From positions 330,270 through 363,633 of the forward strand of contig BMAT01010356.1 of the NCBI GenBank assembly GCA_019649035.1: a DNA stretch of 33,364 bases. Direction: 5' to 3'. This DNA is from Elysia marginata (taxonomy: Eukaryota > Mollusca > Gastropoda > Plakobranchidae). This document shows, in pieces, positions 22,180 to 31,293 of the stretch; positions within the stretch are counted from its first letter, which is position 1; the number at the start of each line of letters is the position of its first letter. The notes below the pieces were generated by a model. The model was not told the DNA's origin and did no database searches. It saw nothing but the letters and a program-made list of their open reading frames with translations. A program made the translations under genes and the position numbers.

Positions 22180-22217
22180 NNNNNNNNNNNNNNNNNNNNN
22201 NNNNNNNNNNNNNNNNN
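22180..22217. other. Assembly gap, 38 N
   Basis: Unknown bases following a T-rich run (TCTCTTTTT). The two flanks show no shared repeat. Confidence 0.99.
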
Positions 22218-22478
22218 TCCAAATGAACTACCTCAGTTCACTAGCAATCAGAGCTAACAAATGCGTACCGAGTGTTTTGTGATAAAAATCGCAAAGAGAG
22301 TGGGCTGAAAATCATCTCTTCGTATAAAAGGTCTAAATTATTTGCTAATAGAGACCTTTAGCACACGCACCGTGTCTCAATACGCGTACGTGAAAATCGG
22401 GAAAGCAGATTGAGAAACTATAAAAATAATGAAACTCGTTTCTAAAAATAGACCCATAGACGTTCGCGTCCTACTCAC

Positions 22479-22529
22479 GCGTTGCTGCTTAAAGTCTGTA
22501 ATTTCACGTAAGAGACTTAACAAAAATGT
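22479..22529 (-). CDS. Candidate 51-nt exon, phase 0/0
   Basis: Seen: minus strand, acceptor after TTTGTCTTGAAATTTTCCAG and donor CGC|GTGAGT, both near consensus. The 17 codons read TFLLSLLREITDFKQQR with no stop, and the length is a multiple of three with phase 0 on both sides, so it can join directly to 25112-25037 (exit 0) and 21021-20890 (entry 0). The peptide is amphipathic and helix-like. No domain can be assigned from 17 residues. The pairing of two good splice sites with a protein-like frame makes this one of the firmer exons. Confidence 0.5.
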
Positions 22530-23349
22530 CTGGAAAATTTCAAGACAAACCATGTCCTATTCATCAAAATAATATGAGATGGATATTTTAGATATACAGA
22601 AAGATGTAAATATAATATCTAAACAAAACTAAATGACGCCTGACGTCAAATCTCGTTCAAAATAGTAAAATACATTTTGAATACGGTGTGACAAGTTTCC
22701 TAAGGCGCCTAGGTCGACATAAATACAGTGCGCATTCTTTCAGTCGCTTAACTGTTACCTAATATGTGTATATTCTTACAGAAAGTAAAAATTGTAACCT
22801 TTTATGGTAACACGTACCATCTTGCATGGCTGACTAGATTTTTTTAAATGACTCAATCGATCAGATTCAAACATTCGTTGTTCAAAACCTTTTGATTCGT
22901 TGGGAATGAATGGCAGAAATCAATGAAGGCTATTTTATCACGCACGATTTAAAGGCAAAATATGGTAACAGATGGCGACATTATTTTGCACAAAGCAATA
23001 GGACGGACACGCAACTAGAAGAGAAGACAAGAGAGAAAGAATAGAGTAGAGACATAAAAAGGGAGTGAGAGAGATAGAAGCAACTAGAGTGCGATGTTAC
23101 TAATAGGCTAGATAAGCCCTAGGCATTTTTTGCAAAGCCTCGATTTTATGTACACGATCCTTTAAATTTTATAAGCTGTAACATGAAAAGTATCATAACT
23201 ATTTACCGTTACAGCACCTAAATTAAAACCAGTAAATCATCTAACCTACCCCCACCCCATTCTTTTCACACCTTTTTTCCCTTTCTATAACCGAACACCC
23301 TCAGCAAATCTATATTGAAAAACATGCTGATTTAGGGAAGGTCATTTAC

Positions 23350-23385
23350 CTTGAGTACGCCTGTCAACCTTAAGCTCTTTGACAT
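23350..23385 (-). CDS. Possible small exon or alternative start (MSKSLRLTGVLK)
   Basis: Seen: on the minus strand an ATG with A at -3 opens 12 codons (MSKSLRLTGVLK) ending at a donor AAG|GTAAAT in phase 0. Just upstream is the 24-bp GT repeat (CA on +), which with TTTCGGTTTCATT could act as a pyrimidine tract. In that case the exon would be the internal 27-nt piece starting after CAAAG (SLRLTGVLK), also phase 0 in and out. Either reading fits between 25112-25037 and 22529-22479. It could be an alternative first exon, a microexon, or chance. Confidence 0.3.
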
Positions 23386-23401
23386 TTTGAATGAAACCGA
23401 A

Positions 23402-23425
23402 ACACACACACACACACACACACAA
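23402..23425 (+). repeat. CA microsatellite
   Basis: Twelve CA units; on the minus strand it lies just upstream of the 23385 ATG. Confidence 0.93.
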
Positions 23426-24683
23426 ATTCGCGTCAAACCTTTCCCAGCGTTGTAACATTTACAAGCATTTTAAAGTGCTTTGCAAAGCATTTACCGCACT
23501 GGGTCTAAACATTTTTCTCAAACTTGTGCAGAAACAGAAACTGGAGTTATATAAGTGTCATGGAAAGCCAACGAAAGAGGGGGGGGGGGGAGGAAAGACA
23601 GACAGATGGGCAGGCAGATAGGCGAGACGGTTTGACTTGTTGGCTAAAAAAAAACCAGCCAGTTTATATTTCGTGGGTATCACGCGAATAAACAGAATCA
23701 GAACAGGGCTGCATGCTGAGGTGAAATACTATAGAATGATAGAACTCATTATAAACGAAGGAGGGCATGGGCTGCAATAACAGTGATAAATCTAGCAAAC
23801 TGAAAAAAGTTCAGTTGCTCATGACATATGACTTTTCTGGTGGAACAGTCTTGTAGCCCTAGTTAAATCATATTTATAACGACTTGACCTGTATTGATTC
23901 TTGTAACCTGTGCATGCATTATAATTATATCTTAGAATTAGTTTCCGTCGATCTGCATGTGAGTCCACATCTATTCGAACCTGAATACTCCAAATACGGT
24001 ACTTCTTTAAGTCCAACTATATTCAGATTAACGATTTTATCCCTTTTCTGCGTTCGTATATAGTAGATCTGAACGTTTTTTTTTTTCTTTGCGGGGTTTG
24101 GAATAATCCGATTGAACTGTTATCGGATATCGTTTTGTTTACAATGGTCAAAGAATCGAGATGAGAAATGGCAAAGATTTTCCACCAAAATACAACAGTG
24201 ATCGTTGTAATCTAGACCTAGATCTAGATATAATGGTGGTTTTAGGAATTAAATATTTAAAACTAAAAAAAAACAATAGAGCTAAATAAAAAGGTAACTT
24301 CGATAATTCTTTCGCGTAACTCTTAAATGGTTCTCGACCCCTGTTCAAGAGGCAGCGGGAAATTCCACTCTATTTTCGTTAAGTATCGGCATTGCTTTTT
24401 TTTTTTTTAAGCAGATATCAGCACATGAATTGGTAAATACGTCAAGCATTAATGATCTAATTTCAGTAGGATTGGGTCCAGAAAGGTTTCGCTACTAGAT
24501 TAGTACTGTAATCTTATTCTGTATAATTTTAGAAGTTCGAGTAAGAAACTTCCGAAAAAGTTTTTTGTTTTCGCTGTGCAAATCACTGTGACGTGCAACC
24601 ATGGTATTATGATGACTGTTAATGCGGAATCGGTTTTACATCACGAATGTGACTGAGGCAGCCGGGTTAGGTGGAAACAACAG

Positions 24684-24789
24684 GTATAACGCTCAAAATC
24701 AAGAAGAACATCGACACAGATCTCGGGATTTATGATTTGGTGAAACAGAGACGTCCCAATAACTTCATCACATGGCAAGGAACAACCTG
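24684..24789 (+). CDS. Candidate plus-strand exon, GIYDLVKQRRPNNFITWQG
   Basis: Seen: plus strand, strong donor CAACCTG|GTAAGA. The frame is open from a TAG at 24668 and reads ITLKIKKNIDTDLG, then IYDLVKQRRPNNFITWQG. Acceptor is either AACAACAG (24683) or GGGTTAG (24670); both have poor pyrimidine tracts. Composition is strongly protein-like. The reverse strand has an open frame too (EVIGTSLFHQIINPE), whose apparent acceptor is just the complement of the plus donor. It lies in an intron of the minus-strand model. Family unrecognised. Confidence 0.33.
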
Positions 24790-25036
24790 GTAAGAAAAGC
24801 ACATAGCCGTGAGAAGGTAGAGAAGTGTCTTGCAAAGGCCGGAGCGCTACTTGCGTCCAGCTATGGTGCGATGTGGATTAAATTAACTAGGGGGGAAAGA
24901 ATGATTGTCTCTTTAGGTTTTAAGTCGTAACCAAAGCTAAATTAACATAAAGAAGCGGGAAAAACATGATCACCTAACACCTAGCGAAAGTGGAAAAAAC
25001 TTTTGATCTCAAAGAGTGAGTGAAGATAACAAGTAC

Positions 25037-25112
25037 CTGGTCGCATTTTAATCGCATAATGAATTTGTGTTCAGCATTCGTCTTCTCTGCGCTGAAGCCA
25101 TTGCCACGTTGA
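25037..25112 (-). CDS. Candidate internal exon ending RLKCDQ
   Basis: Seen: 76 nt on the minus strand. The acceptor is preceded by a pyrimidine-rich run (GGTTTATCTTTAG) and the donor is CAG|GTACTT, acceptable but not optimal. Only one of three frames is open: one base carried in, then 25 codons reading QRGNGFSAEKTNAEH, then KFIMRLKCDQ, leaving in phase 0. The entry phase fits the two-base exit of 27007-26923. GC content is higher than in the flanks, as expected of coding DNA here. Composition (charged, few Cys) looks like a soluble protein. Family not recognised. The antisense frame is less convincing. Confidence 0.55.
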
Positions 25113-26186
25113 CTAAAGATAAACCGCTGTGATATATCTAAATCCAAAGCATAGTCAAGTATCCAACATTCTGCTCTTTCTCTATGTGTACCTGGCTTAA
25201 AATGACAAACCTATTAAAAGTGTAGGTTCAACATGCTTCGAGACTTAAGAGATATTAGAGAAGTATGGAAAAAGAGACTGGTGTCGAGACAGATATGAAA
25301 AGGAAGAGACAGGGGGGGGGGCGGGGAGAGACAATGCGATAACTAGGATGATAAAGGGGGGGGGGAACAAAGAAAGCCAGAGAGAAAAAAAGTATAAAGA
25401 TCTTGTTTCGAAGAGACGAATAGAAGGACAAGTTTAAAGAAAATGGAAAGAAAAGAGTAGTGACATAAAAAGAGAGTGAGAAAAATTCACATACAGATAA
25501 AAAAAACTATGAAAGCTTATTATGATGAGGGCCGAGAGGAGACGCCTTGGCAGCTTTGGGAAATAGTAAGGAAAAAAAAGAATCTTAAGCAATGCATGCA
25601 TCTAAACAAAAGAAAAACCTCTCTGACTGAAGAGGGCCTTATTCAGGGCCGTGTCCGGGGTTATAAAAGAGTCGTTCAAGGTGTTCCAGTATTTTCACTA
25701 AAGAAATAAATTCAGTAACATTTTTTGCTGAACTTGCATTAAGCCCCAGGCTAAAAGAAGGGGGGGGGGAAGCATTCAATTGCCTAAACTAAAATGGAAG
25801 AAACATGAATCTAATATTCGTTGAAAATGTAAAGATTAGAAACGGTAAAAATCATTTCAACCATTCAACCAAAAAAGCACAAAGAAAATCGGGTTATACT
25901 GCTAGAGACACCCGTTATGCTTCAAGGAATAAAACTAACACAGCATATTCAATGCATGAGAAACCCCACTGCAATTTCAGACGCAATTAAGCTCATCTAT
26001 AGAAATAAGCCGCTGTAATATAATAGGACTACTAGGTTTCTTTGCAAATCTTGTGATCATAAAATTAGGGAGATATACAACGTTACAACGACACGATGGC
26101 GAAATATTAATGTATACTGAACGCAGTTTTGAAGTGAAAGCACATCCCCAGCAAAAAGAGGTATTAATGTTCACCGATTATAAAAA
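25113..26186. other. Intron-like DNA with three G10 runs
   Basis: G runs at 25312-25321, 25356-25365 and 25760-25769. Short frames here are not supported by splice sites. Confidence 0.5.
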
Positions 26187-26252
26187 AGAGACAGACAGAT
26201 AAGCAGACAGAGAAGAGAAAGAGGAATTGAGAGAGAGAGAGAGAGAGAGAGA
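26187..26252 (+). repeat. GA / GACA microsatellite
   Basis: AGACAGACAG start and a pure GA run at 26228-26252. Confidence 0.9.
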
Positions 26253-26922
26253 AATAATATCGAGAATTCATTAAATCTAATTTTGTTTTACAGCTGCAGT
26301 ATATATGTGCCCGTTGACACTTTGTACAGATTTCTCATTAACATTCCCGATTATTTTGCTCTTAGATGTTTTGCGTTACATATTTCAGCAGTTTTTGAGA
26401 GAAACAAGATAATTGTTACTTCATCATGGTTCAATATGCGTGGCTAGACAATGTTACTAAAGGTATGGGCTTAGAGATAAGTTCGTTTATTTATATCATT
26501 CACTTCAACTTGTAAAAAAATAACTTATACAATAATACACTCTGTTATTTCCATGTTAAGACTGGTGTGGTATGATAAATTATTACTGGATATAAAGTAA
26601 AATTCAATTCCCATGATAGTGCTATTAACTCCAAGACGGCAATATTTACTAGTGGACGTTTTTTTAATAGCCTAAATTAAACGCTGTGACATTTCCGATT
26701 CAATCAATGTATCAGTGTAAACTTGCTTAACGTCTACCGCGCTTACAACAGTGCTATCGTTGCACCAAGCTGTCAATCATTCAGTTACAACAGCACATAT
26801 GTCACAACAATGTTATTTTGTAGTTTTGACAATAAAGAAACAATTTAAACATGACGAGCGCAGCTATTATGAAAACACGTGACTGACAATGAGAACAAGA
26901 TTTAAGCTAATTTAGGACTCAC

Positions 26923-27007
26923 ATTCCACACTGGTACAGCGCCAGAACCTGGAGGATGTTTTGTTTGTTTTCTTTGCCTTTTTTTCTCTTCGACTCTGTT
27001 TCAAAAT
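26923..27007 (-). CDS. Candidate internal exon with NILQVLALYQCG motif
   Basis: Seen: 85 nt on the minus strand. The acceptor follows a T-rich tract (CATTCTTTTGTTTATGAAAG) and the donor is a full consensus (GGAAT|GTGAGT). With two bases carried in, the frame reads a lysine-rich segment (ETESKRKKGKENKQ) followed by NILQVLALYQCG, then two bases carried out. Those two bases plus the single base that opens exon 25112-25037 make an ATT codon, so the junction reads QCG-I-QRG. A second frame is open too because the exon is A-rich, but only this one matches phase on the downstream side. Basic then helical composition suggests an intracellular protein; the family is not recognised. Confidence 0.55.
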
Positions 27008-27401
27008 CTTTCATAAACAAAAGAATGCACAAAAAATGTGGACCCAGGGCTTTCTTGAGGTAAACAAGCAAAGTTGCTCTCGAGTTTACATACGTAAAAG
27101 CGCCACTGTTTGAAATATTTTCTTTTCAAATTTACATAGAGATTCGAATAAGGAGGCTGGAAGCAAGCAAAAGGAGAGTTAAAGTGTAAGAGGATGAACG
27201 AGAGACGGAGATTGGGTAATAAGGAAAGATGCATCGAGCAGAAAGATAGAAAGACCGAGAGGAAAAAGGTGATAAGATTAGAGAACAAAAGAGACACGTT
27301 TAAGAGCGAGAAAAGGAAAAGGACCACAAGAGACACACGGCCAGATAAGAACCAGTACAGGAATAACCACGGCCGTAGACATGATTTGAAGCATTACACG
27401 T

Positions 27402-27728
27402 GTGGCGTCGTGGTCTAGTGGTAGACGCTCGGCTTTCGGATCGAGAGGTCCGGAGTTCGAGACCTGCTTTCGGCAGGTCGACGTTTAGTCCTTGAGAAAG
27501 GCTATTTACACACATTTCTTCCCCTCACTCATGCGTTAAACGAGTACTCGACTATAGGCAGTGAAAGATCTTGTCAGAATGCTAGAGTGATGCGCTTAAC
27601 TAGCTGCTCCTCTGTGAGTTCAGAAGGTGATTTGGTTGGTATTGGCCTGTCGGGGAACCAATGTGAAGTGCTTAGAGCACATTAGTAGATAAGCGCTATA
27701 TAAAAACGCTCTTTACTTTTTTTTTTTT
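27402..27728 (+). mobile_element. tRNA-derived SINE, copy 1 with target-site duplication
   Basis: Seen: a tRNA-like head with A box TGGTCTAGTGG (27411-27421), a perfect 4-bp D stem (GTCT/AGAC), an anticodon-like stem CTCGG/TCGAG and B box GTTCGAGAC (27455-27463). A unique body follows, then a tail GATAAGCGCTATATAAAAACG and a T run. The 8-bp word TTACACGT occurs directly before (27394-27401) and after (27729-27736), a target-site duplication. Known: RNA polymerase III SINEs have internal A and B boxes and are moved by a LINE in trans; a GCGCTATATAA-type 3' end is common in invertebrate SINEs and CR1/L2-like LINEs. The family name is not assigned here. Confidence 0.88.
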
Positions 27729-27888
27729 TTACACGTTCAGAAAAAAAGTGCAAGGGTTTTGGAAAACTGACGCGGTGACAGTCGTAATGAGATGAGCATA
27801 CATGTGTGTGTAAACAGTAAAACAATAAAGACTAATTTTAACATTTAAATGACTTACAAAAACAAAATGCTGTATTTATAAGTCTCAC

Positions 27889-27946
27889 GGTGAATGGTAG
27901 CCAAACCACCAGTAATGGTATAGTAGCAAAAATTCGAGAAAACAAA
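27889..27946 (-). CDS. Candidate internal exon, phase 0 in and 1 out
   Basis: Seen: 58 nt on the minus strand, from an AACAG acceptor to a CACC|GTGAGA donor. The frame is open and reads FVFSNFCYYTITGGLATIH followed by one base. It joins in phase to the proposed ATG exon before it (exit 0) and to 27007-26923 after it (which enters with two bases). The acceptor is weak: the bases before it are A-rich and not a pyrimidine tract. A second frame across 27838-27990 is also open and would read as a hydrophobic segment (IFATIPLLVVWLPFTV), so the reading frame is uncertain. Product unrecognised. Confidence 0.35.
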
Positions 27947-28000
27947 CTGTTAACTATGACGCATTTTTTTTTCGCAGAGTGGGTTCTGTTTCAGGTTTTC

Positions 28001-28054
28001 GTTTTCTCTATGTCAAATCGATCAAGTCAAATCGATCAAGTCAAATAGAGAAAC
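28001..28054. repeat. 14-bp tandem repeat inside an inverted repeat
   Basis: Seen: GTCAAATCGATCAA twice in full (28012-28025, 28026-28039) plus a partial third, each with an ATCGAT palindrome. Flanks GTTTTCTCTAT and ATAGAGAAAC are inverted copies, so the repeats sit in the loop of a possible stem. Confidence 0.75.
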
Positions 28055-28205
28055 CGACATTCCCGTGACTGTTTAGGTGACCTCGTCACTGTCAGCTGTT
28101 GTTCAAGTTGATAGTTTATTACAAAACGTTCTGTTTGGTAACAGCATGGGAAAAAAATGTAAAGAATTTTAAAAAAATGAATTGAGAATTGGGAGAAAGG
28201 CTTAC

Positions 28206-28256
28206 GCGCTCGTAACTTGGCTGACTACATGTAATTAGTTCTCTTATTTTGGACAT
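28206..28256 (-). CDS. Candidate first coding exon of the minus-strand gene
   Basis: Seen: on the minus strand an ATG in fair context (GAC before it, G at -3) opens a 17-codon frame that starts MSKIRELITCSQ and ends SYER. It stops exactly at a consensus donor (CGC|GTAAGC) in phase 0. An in-frame TAA lies just upstream of the ATG, so the frame either starts here or is entered through an acceptor between the two. Neighbour: the next candidate exon, 27946-27889, accepts phase 0. Inference: first coding exon. No family recognised. The exon is short, so chance is a real alternative; the donor and the phase agreement are the main support. Confidence 0.4.
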
Positions 28257-28369
28257 GTCAAGACTTTATTCTGCCTATAAATAGACTAAGCAGAGGGAGT
28301 CCATAAAGTAGTCCTTGGTTTGAACCAAATCTCACAGATAGACAGGCAGACAAAAATATTATACACTCT

Positions 28370-28770
28370 CTTAGAGAAAAAAATGAAAGAGAAACAGAGA
28401 GACGTAAACAGTTGTGTAAATAAAGAAGGGCAAGAAAAAATTTAAGCGGCCGACATAAAGAGAGAAAGACAGAGGGTGAAGAGGGAGGGAGAGAGAAGGC
28501 GTGATACGTAGAAAGAGCGGATAGACATAAAAATAGACAGTGAGATGGGTGAGCGACACAAAAGGATAGCATGAGGGAAAGAAAAGGCGCTAACTGTCGA
28601 AAGAGAGGGCTTAGAAACAAGGGATAGAGGTGGATAAAGAGAAAGGAGAGGCAAAGATAAAATTGGCGCATAGACGGGCAGACAGAATAAAATGGCAAAA
28701 TAGACGTACACAGCATGGAGAGAGGGATGGAGACACAGATATAAGAGGATGGGAAAAGAGGACATAATAG
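28370..28770 (+). repeat. Degenerate purine-rich tract
   Basis: Decayed GA/GACA repeat with scattered mutations. The 152- and 136-aa minus-strand frames are Leu/Ser/Phe by-products of it. Confidence 0.7.
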
Positions 28771-28975
28771 CAGATAAACAGAAAAAATGTTCAGTAAGAA
28801 AAGGCATATTAAGTGAATGTGACAGATAAATATTTGAATATTTTTCTTTCATTTACAACGGTTATATTTTAGAAACCATACTTTTTTCTTTAGTCGTTAA
28901 AGAGGTAAGGAAATGTTATAATTTAAATAACATTGTAACAAAGAGAAAAAAAAAGAAGGAAGAAAAGACAGAAGT

Positions 28976-29022
<47 letters not shown>
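28976..29022 (+). repeat. GA microsatellite
   Basis: Pure GA run of about 40 bp. Confidence 0.92.
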
Positions 29023-29024
<2 letters not shown>

Positions 29025-30065
29025 GTAACAACTACTGCAACTGTTTCAGAGGCTGGGCTCAATAGTTTTGTTTTCTATTTAAGTTACGAAAAATGCCGAC
29101 TCTTTTTCACACATTCTATATAAATTCTTTTAATGTTGTGTTGCAGCTTTATTAATGAAACTAGAGGTTCTCTTCATTAGGATATTTTGAGATGTATACA
29201 AATTTTTGAAAAGGTGAATTAAACAAATAAACAGTCATGCTACTCGCCTTGTGTTTCACAGAAAAGCTCAGTCTAATTTTTCTTACACTACAGCTAGTAG
29301 GCGGCAAGGTAGTAAACAATTTCCACTCATGTTGTGGTTACAGTTAAGAACGTCAAACGTCAAGGACACGTCTTCCAACTGCCATCTTCAATACAGCGCA
29401 TATATATCTCCCACCTTCTAAAAATGTCCATATTCTTTACAAGCAGCTTCCAACACAGCTGTAGTATCAGTTTGCTCTTGAGATTTATAACCTTAAGACA
29501 GGGGTGTAATTTCACCCGGAATCCTGTACTTTGGTTATCCATTAGTTAAGACATGCCTTCTGCTCTCCTTCAGTACACTAATTAAATCCAACTTCTCATA
29601 TTACATAGTGTTCCTATAAATTGTTTTAAGAGTTACGTCTCATAAGTCTGTAAAAAATAATGTAACTATTAACTAAAGGTCATTGCCTTCTGGTTGAACT
29701 CCAGTTATAGATGTAAAGAAAACAAACCTTGTAAGAGGTTTATGCGGTTGGGAGAAGTGAGCTAAATGTTATTTTTCGCTTTTCGCGTGAGGTCCTGATT
29801 CAACACGCCAAATCGAATTATCTAAAAGAGCGTTGATAATAGATCTCTTCAGCTACCCCAAAAGCGCTGTGCTCTCTACATGGGTTCTCTCGACTCACTT
29901 TTATCAACAATTAACTTTTAGTACTCATGGTGAAGCAGCAGCTAGAACAGCACGACACCCGAGCATACTAACAAAAACTTTTAATGCCTATACCGAGGTC
30001 TCAGGTGCCTGGGTGAGGCTACGAGACACTAGTAACTCGTTTAAGAAAAGCCTTTCAGGATTAAG
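29023..30065. other. No supported gene
   Basis: AT-rich. Overlapping open frames on both strands at 29334-29549 lack paired splice signals. Confidence 0.5.
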
Positions 30066-30185
30066 GATTGTGCGTCGACATCCCAAGCCAGAGCTCGGAC
30101 ATAATACTAGTCCAGAGCTCGAACCTCGGACATATTAGTCATAAAACCGAGTGGCTTCCAGTACCACTAGAACAAGACGCCGCAG
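30066..30185 (-). mobile_element. tRNA-like SINE head with internal duplication, minus strand
   Basis: Seen on the minus strand: A box TTCTAGTGGTACTGG and B box GAGGTTCGAGCTC. The stretch GAGCTC.GGACATA.TA.TAGTC occurs twice in tandem (+ strand 30090-30113 and 30114-30142), so the B-box end has been duplicated. The open plus-strand frame 29833-30138 crosses this element in antisense and is probably not a gene. Confidence 0.5.
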
Positions 30186-30332
30186 ACACAACAGCTTGAA
30201 AGAACACAAGCTTCTTTTGTGACTCGTATCTTGTTTTATCAATGCAAAAACAAATCTTACAAATAACTTTAAACTTTTCGGTGTTCAAAATTCTTCACTG
30301 GTGTTACCGACTAATATTATTATTTAACCCAC

Positions 30333-30398
30333 AGCGGGGCGGAGGCCATTTGATTCAGGCCTTGGCTGACAGTGCACTGAGGAATTATCTAGCATGGT
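30333..30398 (-). CDS. Candidate exon upstream of the gene, possible alternative start
   Basis: Seen: minus strand, 66 nt between acceptor CTCGATTATAG and donor CCCGCT|GTGGGT, phase 0/0. The frame reads TMLDNSSVHCQPRPESNGL followed by RPA. The second codon is ATG, directly after the acceptor, so translation could begin here. GC content is far above the flanks. In-frame TAG lies immediately upstream and in-frame TAA just after the donor. Phase does not connect directly to 28256-28206 unless that exon is skipped or starts on its own ATG. Family unrecognised. Confidence 0.35.
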
Positions 30399-30645
30399 CT
30401 ATAATCGAGTAGCCATTTATATCATTTGCTCAAGATGGGACTATGTGTATGGAAGGGTGTCTGCGAAGACTCTTTCTAACACCATTTCGTCGCAACAGGA
30501 ACTTGGGACTGGAACACCTGATCTCAAAATCGAGAGTCAAGCGTTAAAACAAAATAAAACGTATTAAGATTTTTCACTTTTTTTTTCAATTTTTTAGCTT
30601 TTTTATTTCAGTTTTCTGTGAAGGGACCACCTCGACTTAAAGCCA

Positions 30646-30800
30646 CGCACACACACACACACACACAAACATGCATTCTATCACTCTCTTGCTCCCCCAC
30701 CTCTCTCCCACACACACTGTGAGTCTCTCTCTCTATCTCTCTCTCTCTCCCTACGAGTTTGTTTCTTTCTTTTTCTCTCTATTGGTATGTCAATGCGTCT
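30646..30800 (+). repeat. CA and CT microsatellite cluster
   Basis: CA run (30646-30667), then CT runs to about 30800. Confidence 0.88.
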
Positions 30801-30875
30801 CTCTCTCGTGGGACTAAATGAGCAGATACACAGCATTATTAGTTATATGACAATAGATAAATCTCTTTCTATATA

Positions 30876-31205
30876 AGTGTTGTCGTGGTTAAGCGGTAAA
30901 CACACAGTTTTCGGACCAAGGGACTACGTGAGGGGTTTGAGTCTCTGATTCTGCAGGTCGACGTCAATCCCTTGGGAAAGGCTAATTACAAACATTTCTA
31001 CGCCGTACTCAGACATGAAATGACTACCCGGCTGTGAGCAGTGAAAGATTTTGTCAGCTAGAGTGTTGCAGCTTTAACTGCTGTTCATCTGCGAGTTCAG
31101 AAAGGAATTCGGTTGGCAATTGAACCATTGAAAACCGCTGAGAGCATTAGTCACCTTGGATTAAGCACTATTTTTTTTACTAATAATGCTCTTTACTTTT
31201 ACTTT
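30876..31205 (+). mobile_element. tRNA-derived SINE, divergent copy 2
   Basis: Seen: same order and orientation as the 27.4-kb copy: A box TGGTTAAGCGG (30886-30896), B box GTTTGAGTC (30935-30943), then shared body words GCAGGTCGACGT, GGGAAAGGCTA, GCAGTGAAAGAT, GAGTTCAGAA and the closing TGCTCTTTACTTTT. Many substitutions and short indels separate the two, including loss of the GCGCTATATAA motif, so this is the older copy. TCTCTTTCT words on both sides could be a duplication, but the flank is CT-rich and this proves nothing. Confidence 0.82.
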
Positions 31206-31208
31206 ACC

Positions 31209-31293
31209 GGCTCTCTCTTTCTGTCTGCGTGCCTGTCTCTGTCTCTGTCTACCTGTCTGTCTGTCTCTCTATCTATCTATCTATCTCTCTTAC
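31209..31293 (+). repeat. CT / CTGT / CTAT microsatellite
   Basis: Follows directly on the SINE tail at 31205, as if seeded by it. Confidence 0.88.

Noticed and set aside
27001-27336. 111-aa minus-strand frame
   Set aside because: Phe/Leu/Ser-rich complement of an A/G-rich stretch; it overlaps the pyrimidine tract of exon 27007-26923.
27402-27475. Functional tRNA gene
   Set aside because: The anticodon loop has 8 bases, the acceptor stem is not formed, and a SINE body with TSD follows.
28012-28050. CRISPR-like direct repeats
   Set aside because: Repeats are 14 bp and contiguous with no spacers; the DNA is eukaryotic.
28258-28852. 152- and 136-aa minus-strand frames
   Set aside because: By-products of a decayed purine-rich tract; no splice signals and biased composition.
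29833-30138. 101-aa plus-strand frame with ATG
   Set aside because: Its 3' part is antisense of a tRNA-headed element; the rest has no independent support.
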